A DNA stretch of 64,000 nucleotides from Micromonospora sp. WMMD1155 (GCF_029581275.1 NZ_CP120742.1:7254501-7318500), one strand, 5' to 3'. Numbered from the stretch's first letter, positions 55,299-64,000 are shown. The notes: generated by a model not told the origin, from the letters alone. A program made the numbers and translations.

Positions 55299-56878
55299 AG
55301 TGCCGCCTGATGGGGCAGGCCGGCATGGAACCGCAGCAGCCGGACCTTGTCCTCGCCCAGGATCGGACGAGCACGCTCGATCAGCGTGTCGAGTTCGGCG
55401 GCACGATCGCGGGATGGACCGTGATAGGTCGTGGCGGCCTGCCGATTGAGCCACGCGGTGAGGTCCGCCCGCGCGCTGCCGCGCAACCGGTCGTTGGGAT
55501 CATCGATCAGCCGTAGGTTGGTGACCAGCCGTTGCCAGGCGTTCCCCGCGACCAGTAACCGGTAGCCCGCGAACCGGATATGCGGCGCGTTGCCCGGCCT
55601 GAGCAGGGCCTCAAGCATCTCCGGGTCAAGTGCGGGGAGGTCGTGGCGCAGGGCCGCCACCACCTGGCGGGTCACTGCGCCAGACTCGTCGCGCAGCAGT
55701 GGCACCAGTTCGGCCGACCGGGTCACGCCGAGGCGACGCAGCGCTCGGACCGCCTCGACCCGACCACGCGCACGTGGATGCGCCAGCCACCGTCGAACCA
55801 GGCCGGCATCCTCGACGCCACCGGTCTCGCCCAGCCCGGCGATCACTCCCGGCGCCGGCGCCTCCCGCCGAGCACGCAGGCGATAGGCCTCTGCCGGATC
55901 CACGCCGCCGCGGCGGAGCGCGGCCTGAGCGATCGCCCGCACCAGCGGATGCCGGTCAGGCAACGCCGCCTCAGCAGCGCCCAGATCACCGACTGCAGTC
56001 ACAGCCTGCAGCGCCTCAGCCCGAACCAGCGCAGTACGGCTGACCAGCAACCCCCGCAATTCAGCCGGGCCCGTCGCGGCCTGAACGGCACCACGGGCGC
56101 ACAGGGACCGGATCGGCAGGTCGTCGTCCTTCATCGCCGCCGTGATCAACCGGCTCACACTCAACAGGCCACCGGCCGTCGCTGCCCGGTACGCCGCTCG
56201 CCGGGTTCGACGATCCCGCGCCGCCAGCAACGGCTCCAAGCCGTCCAAGGGCAGGTCCCGCAGGACACCGTCGACGCGCTCGGCCAACCAGGCGCCCTGA
56301 CCCCGACCGCGCAGCGCGAACGCCATCTCCGTGAGCTGGGTCAACGACTCCCGCGATGATTGCAGCCGACCATCCACCGCCGCCCTTGCCCGCTGGCGCA
56401 CCTCGGCCACCCAGTCGGCGGTCCGAAGCGCCAGCACCGCCAGCGCAGCCGGGTGCGCGTGATCAGCCAGGTGAGCGACCGCCGCTTCGCGGATCCGCCC
56501 GTCACGGTGGCAACCGGCCACGACCAGGCGCAGTAACTCCACCTCACCGTCAGCCAGGTCCGCCGCGAGGCTCCGCGACCAGCGCGGCGCCGACCACCAC
56601 CGCTCCCGCAGCGCTTCATCCACCGCCAACCACCACCGCGCCTCAGCGGAACCAAGCGCATCCACAGCCGCGGCCCGCAGGCCCGGCTCACCGTCGCGGG
56701 CCACCGTCAGCAACACGGCAGAGACCTCCGCGGGGCTAACGCTTCGATCGGCACCGCCGGCCGCAGCCCGCACCCACTCGATGGCCGGCAGGTCAGGCAG
56801 GTAGTCACGTTCAGGCAACTCGCTCGAGCCGACGGACATGGCTCGCAGCCACCGCCGCAGCACTGTGCCCAGCGACAT
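55295..56878 (-). CDS. HEAT-repeat protein
   Basis: 527 aa from ATG 56878. Successive helical pairs with HEAT/PBS spacing run through most of it (EPGLRAAAVDALGSAEARWW, REAAVAHLADHAHPAALAVL, TALVRAEALQAVTAVGDLGA, HPRARGRVEAVRALRRLG). No enzymatic domain. Likely a protein-protein scaffold. It is coupled to the 122-aa gene by a 4-bp overlap; its ribosome site is weak. Confidence 0.8.
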   Translation of the reverse strand: MSLGTVLRRWLRAMSVGSSELPERDYLPDLPAIEWVRAAAGGADRSVSPAEVSAVLLTVARDGEPGLRAAAVDALGSAEARWWLAVDEALRERWWSAPRWSRSLAADLADGEVELLRLVVAGCHRDGRIREAAVAHLADHAHPAALAVLALRTADWVAEVRQRARAAVDGRLQSSRESLTQLTEMAFALRGRGQGAWLAERVDGVLRDLPLDGLEPLLAARDRRTRRAAYRAATAGGLLSVSRLITAAMKDDDLPIRSLCARGAVQAATGPAELRGLLVSRTALVRAEALQAVTAVGDLGAAEAALPDRHPLVRAIAQAALRRGGVDPAEAYRLRARREAPAPGVIAGLGETGGVEDAGLVRRWLAHPRARGRVEAVRALRRLGVTRSAELVPLLRDESGAVTRQVVAALRHDLPALDPEMLEALLRPGNAPHIRFAGYRLLVAGNAWQRLVTNLRLIDDPNDRLRGSARADLTAWLNRQAATTYHGPSRDRAAELDTLIERARPILGEDKVRLLRFHAGLPHQAAL

Positions 56879-57070
56879 CGCGCCCACCGACGCCCCCGTC
56901 TCCCACCGCCGACCACCATGATCGCAGCCATTCTGTCGCCCATGAGCCGACCGAGCGAGCGAATTCACCCGCAGTGCCACGGTGACTTCACAGGGGGTGC
57001 CAACCAACCGTCAGACATGGCCCACCGAAATAAATGACCCTCGCGGTACCGGAGAAGGCAGCCAGCCGCC

Positions 57071-57119
57071 GTTGGGCCGAAACCCGCCGTCGTTGGGTGA
57101 CGGCGCCCCCGCTGTTGGG
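57071..57119. repeat. Three phased GTTGGG direct repeats
   Basis: GTTGGG at 57071, 57092 and 57114, spaced 21 and 22 bases (about two helical turns), in the 363-base gap upstream of the HEAT gene and downstream of the WXG Gly-rich gene. May be operator half-sites. No gene is supported in this gap. Confidence 0.35.
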
Positions 57120-57241
57120 CTGACCTGGCGGGCACGTCGCTATCCCTGTTCTCCGGATGAGTCTGCCGCGATCATTTGTCGGGCACGACCCCAGGGACGA
57201 CCGCTGCCGTCAACGTGCGGAGCGCTGGTCAATGGCGAGCC

Positions 57242-58597
57242 TCAGCGCAACACGCCGTCCGTGCCGTCGTCGTCCGCGCCCCATACGTCGTCGTCTTCCC
57301 TGAGCCAGGTGCCGTGTTGGGACTCTTCGTTGCCGTCGTCGGCCCCGCTGCTCGTCCCAGCCAGGCCGCCCCGGACGCCACCGCCGGCAGCACGGGAGCC
57401 CGTGCCGGACCCACCCCTGCCGCCCGCGCCGACCATGCCAGGTGCCATCGCCGCACCGCCCCTGCTGGACGGACCATTGGCACCGCGCCCGGCACCACCG
57501 GCACCAGCCGCGCCGCCCATCATCGGCGACATGCCGAGGCTGACCGGGCGGCCCAGGGAACCGCCGCCCGGAATGGGGGCACCGGCCCCGCCCAGGCCTG
57601 CCGTGCCACCAAGGCCACCGCCCCCAGCGCCCAGGCCAGTCGCGCTGGGCACGCCACCGCCGGCACCGAACCCGGAGTTCACGCCGGTGAGGGTTCCCGT
57701 ACCTGCGCCTGCCCCGGCCAAGCCGCTGCTGTACTCGCCGGCCAGAACGCCGTCACCGAGGTCGTTGCCGACGCCCGAGGACGCGCCGCTGCCGCTTGGG
57801 GCGTTGCCGTCGTAGCCGCCAGTGCCGGCGGAGAGGTCCGGGTGGGTGCCCGAGCCGAAACCTGCCCCGCCAGAGCTGACGTGACCGGTTCCCAGAGGAG
57901 GTTCACCGCCGAGACCGCCGGTTGAAGGCCCTCCACCGAGGCTGGCTGCCTGGCCGGCACCGCCGGTGCCCGTCGGACCTTGCAGGTCCACTCCGGTCGG
58001 GCCGCTGTCAGTGCGCTGCTTCGACGGAGCACCTCCGGGGGTCTCCCGTTCCCGGGCTGTGTAGTCGTCGCTGACCTGGTCGTAGGCTTTGCGCGCGTTC
58101 TCGGTGTTGTTGTTGAAGAATTCGCCGATCCGGTCGTTGAGCTGGCCGAGCTTCTCCATCGGCCAACTACCCGCGAAGTCGGCACGAATGCTCGCCTCGA
58201 ACAGCCCCGTCTCGATGACTATGGCACCATTGCGGGCCGCCGCCAGGTCACCCACGCACCCCTGTGGGACCGGCATCGCTTTCTGCGCACGCTCCAGATC
58301 CTGCGCCGCGGTTTGCAGGACGGTCACGATGCTGTGCTGACCGCCGCCCGACTCCCGGGCGCCGTCCACAATCGTTTCGGCCTGCTTGATCAGCCCTTCC
58401 ATGTGCGTGCGAAACGCGTCATACGCCGGGCCCTTCCAGCTCTCGCCCAGGTCGATGACGTCGGCGTCCACCAGCCGCTTCACCTCCTCGACGTTGCCCA
58501 GCAGCGCCTGCCAGCCCAACGCCGCGCTGGTGATATCGGCCGGCCGGCCGGCGACCAGCACCTGCCGCGCCATGTCCTCCCAGCTCAGGGCGCTCAC
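57242..58597 (-). CDS. WXG100-type T7SS substrate with long Gly-rich tail
   Basis: 451 aa, ATG start. Residues 1 to about 190 form a helical WXG-like domain (WXG in GESWKGPAYDAFRTHMEGLI near 53). Residues about 200-425 are low-complexity Gly/Ser/Ala/Thr with repeated GGAG-, GGLG- and GGGG-type runs. The extreme C-terminus is acidic (HGTWLREDDDVWGADDDG), as seen in several actinobacterial ESX-linked proteins. No signal peptide, consistent with T7SS export. Two bases from the next gene upstream. Confidence 0.82.
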   Translation of the reverse strand: MSALSWEDMARQVLVAGRPADITSAALGWQALLGNVEEVKRLVDADVIDLGESWKGPAYDAFRTHMEGLIKQAETIVDGARESGGGQHSIVTVLQTAAQDLERAQKAMPVPQGCVGDLAAARNGAIVIETGLFEASIRADFAGSWPMEKLGQLNDRIGEFFNNNTENARKAYDQVSDDYTARERETPGGAPSKQRTDSGPTGVDLQGPTGTGGAGQAASLGGGPSTGGLGGEPPLGTGHVSSGGAGFGSGTHPDLSAGTGGYDGNAPSGSGASSGVGNDLGDGVLAGEYSSGLAGAGAGTGTLTGVNSGFGAGGGVPSATGLGAGGGGLGGTAGLGGAGAPIPGGGSLGRPVSLGMSPMMGGAAGAGGAGRGANGPSSRGGAAMAPGMVGAGGRGGSGTGSRAAGGGVRGGLAGTSSGADDGNEESQHGTWLREDDDVWGADDDGTDGVLR

Positions 58598-58598
58598 G

Positions 58599-59192
58599 TC
58601 AGACTCCTTCCGCGCTGGGACCCAGACCCAGGCCGCTGGCCTTCAAGGTCCGCTGCATCTCCTGCGCTGACATCTTGTTCGCGTCTTCGGCGGTGTCGTA
58701 CTTGCGCTTGACCTCGCGCAGCGCATCGGCCGCCCGGTACATGTCGTCGGAGAGCTTCGTCAGCGACTCCGAGGTCGTCCGGTGCAGAGCATGGTGCGCC
58801 GCGGCCAGGCTCAGCCCTTTGGGAAAGCCGCCCAGCGCGCCGCCCGGGCTAGCCAGCGCCGCTTCGCCGCCGAGCAGGTCCTTGATCTCCTCCATGTCGA
58901 CGGCGAGCCGGCGCAAGTAGCTTGCATGCCGCTCGATGTTGTCGGCGGCCGCTTCCAGACGGTCCGCCTCCCACTCGGTAACGTCGCGCTGACCGGGCCC
59001 ACCCACGAGCTGCGACGGCGCCGATCCTGCGCCGGCGCGGACGTCATCCTGGCGGAACCCAACGGACGGCCCGTGCGCAGCCACCGTGGCAATAGGCCGC
59101 AACGGGCTGCCCGCCGGCATCGCATCAGCGACGCCGGGCGGCACCCGCATCCAGGCCTCCACCTGCGGTGGGCTGTTGCCCTCGTCGCTCAT
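58599..59192 (-). CDS. T7SS-associated helical protein
   Basis: 197 aa. After a disordered, Pro/Gly-rich N-terminus (about 1-70), a helical hairpin (EADRLEAAADNIERHASYLR, then LTKLSDDMYRAADALREVKR) resembles the PE/EspC-like helical bundles that pair with WXG proteins. Its operon position between mycosin and the WXG substrate supports a T7SS role. It lacks a clear WXG motif. Confidence 0.7.
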   Translation of the reverse strand: MSDEGNSPPQVEAWMRVPPGVADAMPAGSPLRPIATVAAHGPSVGFRQDDVRAGAGSAPSQLVGGPGQRDVTEWEADRLEAAADNIERHASYLRRLAVDMEEIKDLLGGEAALASPGGALGGFPKGLSLAAAHHALHRTTSESLTKLSDDMYRAADALREVKRKYDTAEDANKMSAQEMQRTLKASGLGLGPSAEGV

Positions 59193-59225
59193 CTCCGTCC
59201 TCCCCGTCGATCGGTCAGCGATGTA

Positions 59226-60698
59226 TCAGCGCTGGTGCGGGCCGCCCAAGCCCTGGGGCGGTGCGGTCCCGGGCTGCCCCGATCCACCGGGCTGCCCCGG
59301 TAGCGCCGCGAGCGGAGGGAATGGGGGTCCGGGCTGCGGCCTGGGCTGATGTGGATGAGGATGCTGCGCATCCGACCGCGGAGGCGGCGAAACTCCCGGC
59401 AGGCCGTAGCCGGGCGGCGGGACGCCCGGGTGGCCGTACCCGGGCAGCGGGAACCCTGGACCACCCACCAGCGTTCTGCCCGGTCCGGGTCCGACCGGCG
59501 GCGCGGTGCGACGGCGCCGACGGCGGGCGACGACTACGGCCAGCACCACCGCGCCGATGACGACGGTCAGGCACAGCACGCCCGCGACCATGATGCCGGT
59601 CTTGTTCTTAACCTTGATGGCGACAGCCGGCCCTTCAGTCTGCCCGCCTGCGGGGGAGGCCGTCGCTCCGTCCGGCTGCGAGCCGGCAGCCAGCAGCGGG
59701 TTGACGTCTACGGCTGACACCGGCCGCTGCAGCGCCGCAAGCACATCCACCGCGCCGAAGCCGAACTCCGGATCCCGACCCGGCACCCCCACGTCCCGGG
59801 CCGTCCGGATCAGGCGATTGATCACGTTCGCCGCGTCCAGGTCCGGGTAGCGTGATCGCACCAGCGCGACCACCCCGGCGAGGATGGCGGTCGCCTGACT
59901 AGTGCCCGAGGCAACCGCGTAACCGTTGCCCTCCACCACCGTCGGCACGGGAGCGATGATGTCGTCACCTGGTGCAGCGAGGACCACCTCAGGGCCGACG
60001 ACCGAGGCGCTGGCGAGGCCTCCCGATCGTGTCGTCGCGTTCACCGCAATCACACCAGGCGCGTTCGCCGGGGAGTCGACCGTCCGACCGCCCGCGCCGG
60101 TCGCCGCGACGAGCACGACGTTCTTGCTCAGGGCGTACTGGACCGCCTCGACGATCCGGATGCTGGCGGGCTGCTCGAAGCCGATGGACAGGCTGATCAC
60201 GTCGGCTCCGGCGTCGGTGGCCCAACGGATGTCCCGCGCCACCTCAGCGTCGTTGCCGTTGCCCTCGCTGCCGCTCAGCGCGATCGGCAGGACCTTCGCC
60301 TCCGGCGCGATGCCGAGCTGCCGGTTCCGGTCGCCGCCCCGCCCGACGATCAGGCCGGCCATCGACGTGCCGTGTCCCGCCTCCTTATCCCGGTCGATCT
60401 GGCCTTGCGGAGATCCCGCCGGGGCGGCACCGGGGCGGCCGGCCAGTTGGCCGGCGAGCGCCGGGTGCGTCGCGTCGACACCGCTGTCGATGACGGCGAC
60501 GGTCACCCCACGCCCCTTGGTGATCTCGTGAGCCTGCGGAATCTGCAGCGCGTCGAGATACCACTGCAGACCGCGTACCGTGTCGGCCGCCGACGCTGGA
60601 GCTGGCACGCCCACCACCCCGGACCCGACCACCACGCCGACCATCGACACGGCGACGGCGAACTTCAGCCCCGATCGGCGACCCTTACCCGTACGCAC
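59226..60698 (-). CDS. mycP: Mycosin (T7SS subtilisin-like protease)
   Basis: 490 aa. The N-terminal signal peptide (about 1-37) is followed by an S8 peptidase domain with catalytic Asp in VAVIDSGVD near 70, His in GHGTSMAGLIVG near 109, and Ser in ASGTSQATAILAG near 266. A C-terminal membrane helix (about 364-390: TGIMVAGVLCLTVVIGAVVL) and a Pro/Gly/His-rich tail of about 90 residues follow. Mycosins stabilise and process T7SS substrates at the membrane (known). This tail is longer than in mycobacterial mycosins. First gene of a three-gene minus-strand group with the two WXG-type proteins. Confidence 0.92.
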   Translation of the reverse strand: MRTGKGRRSGLKFAVAVSMVGVVVGSGVVGVPAPASAADTVRGLQWYLDALQIPQAHEITKGRGVTVAVIDSGVDATHPALAGQLAGRPGAAPAGSPQGQIDRDKEAGHGTSMAGLIVGRGGDRNRQLGIAPEAKVLPIALSGSEGNGNDAEVARDIRWATDAGADVISLSIGFEQPASIRIVEAVQYALSKNVVLVAATGAGGRTVDSPANAPGVIAVNATTRSGGLASASVVGPEVVLAAPGDDIIAPVPTVVEGNGYAVASGTSQATAILAGVVALVRSRYPDLDAANVINRLIRTARDVGVPGRDPEFGFGAVDVLAALQRPVSAVDVNPLLAAGSQPDGATASPAGGQTEGPAVAIKVKNKTGIMVAGVLCLTVVIGAVVLAVVVARRRRRRTAPPVGPGPGRTLVGGPGFPLPGYGHPGVPPPGYGLPGVSPPPRSDAQHPHPHQPRPQPGPPFPPLAALPGQPGGSGQPGTAPPQGLGGPHQR

Positions 60699-61161
60699 GG
60701 CACTCCCCGAACCTCGTTGACCAGCTACGCGTTGCGGCTCCGGTCCGGCTCGAGCCGGACCGGAGCCGCACGTCTGATGTTCTCAGCCCCGCACCTTGGT
60801 TGGCCTTGCCCATCTCGGTGGAGACGTCGCTGCGCGGCCAGCACCGACGGCGCCGCCGATCTCATTCAAAATCTTGCCAACGTCCCGGACGGCAGGGCAG
60901 TCGCTGCTTCGATCTCAAACACCAGTTCACGCCCTTCCGTCTCTTGTGGCGCTGGATCCGCCAGGCGGCCCTCCACCGCACGGCCGCCAACCAACCGGCC
61001 GCGTTGCAGGTGAGACGCTAGCGCAACGCGTCAAGATCCCGCCACCCTGTGTTACCAGCCGAGCCGGCACGACACCTCGTGCAGGTAATCCGACGGTCGC
61101 CATCCACGCCGGACTCGTCAGCAACCCGCCGCAGCAGTCCGACACCACCGCCGGACCGGAG
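60699..61161. other. Gene-free region between mycosin and mobile element
   Basis: 463 bases with no supported coding frame. It must contain the mycosin promoter and the left boundary of the element, neither of which I can pin down. Confidence 0.5.
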
Positions 61162-61197
61162 GTTGGCCAACCGTTGGCCAACGGTTGGGTAGCCAAC
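61162..61197. repeat. Tandem palindromic operator-like repeats
   Basis: GTTGGCCAAC occurs at 61162-61171 and 61173-61182, followed by the related GTTGGGTAGCCAAC at 61184-61197. The first two units are phased at 11 bases, about one helical turn. About 85 bases upstream of the gene at 61283, so a repressor binding array or iterons of the mobile element. Confidence 0.6.
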
Positions 61198-61224
61198 GCG
61201 CTACTCCCCCAGCAAAACCCACCG

Positions 61225-61249
61225 TCACGACCGATATTGGTGGTCGTGA
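61225..61249. promoter_or_regulatory. 8-bp inverted repeat just upstream of the mobile-element gene
   Basis: Arms TCACGACC (61225-61232) and GGTCGTGA (61242-61249) with spacer GATATTGGT, ending 33 bases before ATG 61283. It can be an operator or an RNA hairpin in the leader. Confidence 0.5.
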
Positions 61250-61282
61250 GCACGGGCCAGCCGGTGTGGAAGCCACCCACCG

Positions 61283-62020
61283 ATGACCAGATCCTCCGCG
61301 ACACCCGAGAATCCCAGCGGGCCGGACCCATCGTCCCGAGACGGCAGACCCGACCCATACGCCGACAGCTCCACCTTCGACCACCACCACGACTTCCTTC
61401 ACGTCGACGTCATCGTCGGTGGCTCGCCGATCTGGATCTCGGTGTGGCGCAGCGGCGCCCTTGGCAAGATCAGCGAGTCCACGTTTCGCCGCCTCCTGGC
61501 TCGTCGGATCATCGCCGTCTACAGCCGGCGCGGCGCAACCGTGGTCGACTTCGACGACGACCCGACCGTTCGCGACGAGAGCATTGCCGCAGGCCGCGCC
61601 TACCGTCCGGTCACCCATGATGCGGACCTGGCCGGTCTCGACACCGTGGAGCAGGTCGACCTGGTCGTACTGCGCTGGCCGCGACCCCAGCCGCTCGCGC
61701 GACCCAGGCCGGTCGACGGTGCGGTGGCCGACCTCTTCCGTGGCCTCCGGCTGGTCATCACCCCGGACGGCTTCGCGGTCCTCCTCGTCGAGCAGCGTTC
61801 AGCCCAACCGGCGCCCACCGAGATCGTGCGCCTGGCCGGGCTTGTCCCCGAGGCTCACGCCGGTGGGATGAACTACCTCCAGCACGTCCTCGCGGTCACC
61901 ACACCAGAAGGCCCCACTGCTGACAGCGCAGACGCCGATCCGTCGGCGCCCAGTCGGCACGGCTGGCCGACCACCCTGCACCTGCTGGTCTTCGTCGTGC
62001 GAGCAGGCCACCATGACTGA
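61283..62020 (+). CDS. Unrecognised mobile-element protein
   Basis: 245 aa; weak ribosome site. Central strands (HVDVIVGGSPIWISVWR, LVVLRWPRPQP) and a helix pair suggest a compact alpha/beta domain. N- and C-termini are low-complexity. I do not recognise a family. It overlaps the next gene by 8 bases and is preceded by two regulatory-looking repeats, so it is probably the first gene of the element's operon. Confidence 0.6.
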   Translation: MTRSSATPENPSGPDPSSRDGRPDPYADSSTFDHHHDFLHVDVIVGGSPIWISVWRSGALGKISESTFRRLLARRIIAVYSRRGATVVDFDDDPTVRDESIAAGRAYRPVTHDADLAGLDTVEQVDLVVLRWPRPQPLARPRPVDGAVADLFRGLRLVITPDGFAVLLVEQRSAQPAPTEIVRLAGLVPEAHAGGMNYLQHVLAVTTPEGPTADSADADPSAPSRHGWPTTLHLLVFVVRAGHHD

Positions 62021-62591
62021 CCAGCCGGAGACTGCCGCCCACCACCGCCCGTCGCGTCGCCGCCCAGCCCGTCCGCGGGTACGGCCAATCAGCTACCGAC
62101 AGGCGTGCGCCTACATCAGCGGCCACCATCAGCAGCGCGAACGACCGCAGGGACACACGTTTTCCCTCGGTCTGACCAACCAAGCCGGCCACCTCATCGG
62201 GGTCGCAATGGTCGGCCGTCCCGACGTCCGCCACCACGACGACGGCCTGACCGCCGAAGTCACCCGCCTGGCGACCGACGGGCCACGCAACGCGCACTCG
62301 GTCCTGCTTGCCGCCGCATGGCGAGTCGCCCGGCGCATGGGCTACCGACGCATGATCACCTACACCCGCACCGACAGGCCCGCCGCCGGCTTGCGGGCCG
62401 CGGGTTGGAAGGTCGTCACCGAAACGCCTCCCGCGCACGGGCAAAATCGGCTCAGCCGGCACCGAGCGCCGCGCAGCACCGGCGACGCAACCCGCACACA
62501 CTGGCAGGTCACCACCGAGGACTGGCGTACCCGAACCGAAGCCGCCGACCGCGTCCCCCGGCAGGCCAGAGAGGTACAGGACCCACGGTGA
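62013..62591 (+). CDS. XF1762-family protein
   Basis: 192 aa. Typical XF1762 blocks: SYRQACAYISGHHQQRERPQ, AMVGRPDVRHHDDGLTAEVT, LATDGPRNAHSVLLAAAWRV and MITYTRTDRPAAGLRAAGWK, an N-acetyltransferase-like fold. These proteins are common on actinobacterial mobile elements; their role is unclear. GTGA overlap with the next small gene. Confidence 0.82.
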   Translation: MTDQPETAAHHRPSRRRPARPRVRPISYRQACAYISGHHQQRERPQGHTFSLGLTNQAGHLIGVAMVGRPDVRHHDDGLTAEVTRLATDGPRNAHSVLLAAAWRVARRMGYRRMITYTRTDRPAAGLRAAGWKVVTETPPAHGQNRLSRHRAPRSTGDATRTHWQVTTEDWRTRTEAADRVPRQAREVQDPR

Positions 62592-62716
62592 CCGGCCACA
62601 CCACAGCCGCGCACGCACCAGCAGATCGGTTGCTCAACCACCGCGACGGGCCCATCGGCACCCTGCGGCCGGCCCTCGACGAATGCTCGACCTGGAGCGT
62701 CACCCCATGCCAATAG
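62588..62716 (+). CDS. Small ORF between XF1762 protein and recombinase
   Basis: 42 aa from GTG 62588, overlapping the XF1762 stop (GTGA) and the recombinase start. Polar, His/Ala/Arg-rich (DRLLNHRDGPIGTLRPALDE). Coupling at both ends is the only support; it may be a spacer without function. Confidence 0.35.
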   Translation: MTGHTTAAHAPADRLLNHRDGPIGTLRPALDECSTWSVTPCQ

Positions 62717-63669
62717 ACGCAGGAAAGATGCTCGCTGACCTGTCCACTCCCTGGCGCGGCTTCCTGGAGGACTGGCATCGGTCACTGCGGTCCGGAAACT
62801 ATCCGGAGACGACCCGCTACAACTATCTGCTCGCCGCGGCACAGCTGGCCCGCTACCTGCAGGACCGTGCGGCATCGGCACCTGACACGTCGGAGGCAGC
62901 CCACGATCCCACCGCCGTGGCCCGGGCACATGTCGAGGAGTTCCAGGCGTGGATGGTGGAGACACGCTCACCCGCAACCGCCCTGAACAAGCACAAAGCT
63001 CTGCAGCAGTTCTTCAAGTGGCTCGCGCTCGACGAGGAGGAGATCGATCGATCTCCGATGGATCGCGTTCGGCAGCCCAAGACGCCGCAGAAGCTGATAC
63101 CGATCATGCGGGACGACGACACGAGACGCATCCTGGACACGTGTCGCGGCAGAGCGTTCGTCGACCGTCGAGACGAGGCGATCATCCGCTTGCTGTACAA
63201 CACGGGTGCGCGGCTGTCCGAGGTCGCCAACCTTCATGTTGACGATGTCAGCCTCGCCGACACGGACACTGTCCGCTACCACGGCAAGGGCGCCAAGGAC
63301 CGCCGGGTACGGCTGGGACCCAAGACCGCTCGGGCCATGAGCCGCTATCTCCGAACGCGGTCCCAGCACAGAGGGTCACTCCTTGCCGAGCTTTGGCTCG
63401 CGGAGCGAGGCACACGGGCACTAGCGGCCAACGGCATCAAGCTCATGCTGAAACGTCGCGGGCGGCGCGCCGGCGTCGCGAACGTCCACGCCCACCGCTG
63501 GCGGCACAACTTCGCCCACGAGTGGAAGCGCGCCGGCGGCGACACGGGCGACCTGATGCTGCTGCTCGGCTGGACCTCAGACGACATGCCCCGGCACTAC
63601 GGCGCCAGCGCAGCCGCCGAACGCGCCCAGGAGAGCCAATCCCGTGTCGGGATCGGTGAGCGTGTCTGA
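62707..63669 (+). CDS. Tyrosine recombinase (XerC/D-like integrase)
   Basis: 320 aa from ATG 62707. SAM-like N-terminal DNA-binding domain (about 15-110: RYNYLLAAAQLARYLQD, SPATALNKHKALQQFFKWLA). Catalytic domain: first Arg in TGARLSEVANLHVDDV near 170, Lys in the beta hairpin GKGAKDRRVRLG, HxxR in HAHRWRHNF near 263, and Tyr in RHYGASAAAERAQ near 298. Full-length with all catalytic residues visible. It drives integration or excision of the element whose cargo begins at about 61.2 kb. Confidence 0.9.
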   Translation: MPIDAGKMLADLSTPWRGFLEDWHRSLRSGNYPETTRYNYLLAAAQLARYLQDRAASAPDTSEAAHDPTAVARAHVEEFQAWMVETRSPATALNKHKALQQFFKWLALDEEEIDRSPMDRVRQPKTPQKLIPIMRDDDTRRILDTCRGRAFVDRRDEAIIRLLYNTGARLSEVANLHVDDVSLADTDTVRYHGKGAKDRRVRLGPKTARAMSRYLRTRSQHRGSLLAELWLAERGTRALAANGIKLMLKRRGRRAGVANVHAHRWRHNFAHEWKRAGGDTGDLMLLLGWTSDDMPRHYGASAAAERAQESQSRVGIGERV

Positions 63670-63961
63670 GCCCGACGAACCGACAGCCGGGTCGACGGGG
63701 CTGACACCGGAGCAGCGTCGCCGCCGGGCACGCATAGCCGCCCACGCATCCTGGGCCAGAACGACCGACCGCCGCGCCCGCACGGCAGCCGGCACGCAGG
63801 GCTTCCTCAAGCGCTTCGAACGACAGGTCGACCCCGAGGGCCTGCTCGATCCAGATGTACGCACGGAAATGGCACGACACGCCAGGACGGCGTACATGTT
63901 GCAGCTGGCGGAGCTGTCCCGGAAGTCCCGCCGTCGGCGTACCGGAGATTCGCAGCCCTGA
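63656..63961 (+). CDS. Small basic protein downstream of the recombinase
   Basis: 101 aa from GTG 63656, overlapping the recombinase end by 14 bases. Arg-rich (TPEQRRRRARIAAHASWART) with a C-terminal helix. This type of short protein is a common neighbour of actinobacterial integrases or chromosomal genes; it may bind DNA. Unrecognised as a family member. Confidence 0.65.
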   Translation: MSVSEPDEPTAGSTGLTPEQRRRRARIAAHASWARTTDRRARTAAGTQGFLKRFERQVDPEGLLDPDVRTEMARHARTAYMLQLAELSRKSRRRRTGDSQP

Positions 63962-64000
63962 TACGAATCCAGCCCGCCGCTCAACGACGTCGAGAACAAG

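Noticed and set aside
61283..64000. Prophage
   Set aside because: Only a recombinase and small accessory genes are present; no phage structural or replication genes.
1..64000. CRISPR array or rRNA genes
   Set aside because: No regularly spaced repeats and no rRNA-like sequence were seen.

Overview
The window is high-GC actinomycete DNA with many GTG starts, ATGA/GTGA gene overlaps and type VII secretion genes. It fits a Micromonosporaceae-type genome (Micromonospora, Actinoplanes and relatives); that assignment is inference.

1-35.2 kb is a dense defence island. From about 18.7 kb to the left edge the genes all lie on the minus strand and are nearly all overlapping: a 1103-aa protein, a DUF1998-type helicase, a protein split by an in-frame amber codon, an ECF sigma factor, a complete Wadjet set (jetA-jetB-jetC-jetD) and a frameshifted CHAT-domain gene running off the edge. 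Upstream of a promoter-like site and a strong hairpin, on the same strand, lie a 134-aa gene and a RecF/SMC-like ATPase. Divergent from the ATPase is an HTH-containing DNA methylase with a degenerate catalytic motif, followed on the plus strand by a type I restriction-modification operon (hsdM-hsdS-hsdR), a soluble Ser/Thr kinase, a zinc-ribbon protein and a putative PD-(D/E)XK nuclease. A GIY-YIG (T5orf172) protein is convergent with the last of these.

35.4-49 kb is a metabolic region. A minus-strand operon encodes a GH3-like protein with unusual active-site residues, an Ldh2-family dehydrogenase, a radical SAM enzyme, a large GT2 glycosyltransferase and a GalU-like nucleotidyltransferase. 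Next to it are an XRE/TPR regulator, a frameshifted S9 peptidase, an APC permease and a truncated formamidase. A 9-nt-spaced inverted repeat (ATGCGGAC-N9-GTCCGCAT) occurs in both divergent intergenic regions and suggests one regulon.

49-61 kb holds an incomplete ESX/type VII locus: an EbfC-like protein, an EspC-like protein, WXG-type substrates and a mycosin, interrupted by unrelated small genes (lipoprotein, SMI1-like, HAD-like, HEAT repeat). No EccB, EccC, EccD or EccE is present. 61.2-64 kb is the end of a mobile element: palindromic operator-like repeats, an unidentified gene, an XF1762-family protein, a tyrosine recombinase and a small basic protein.
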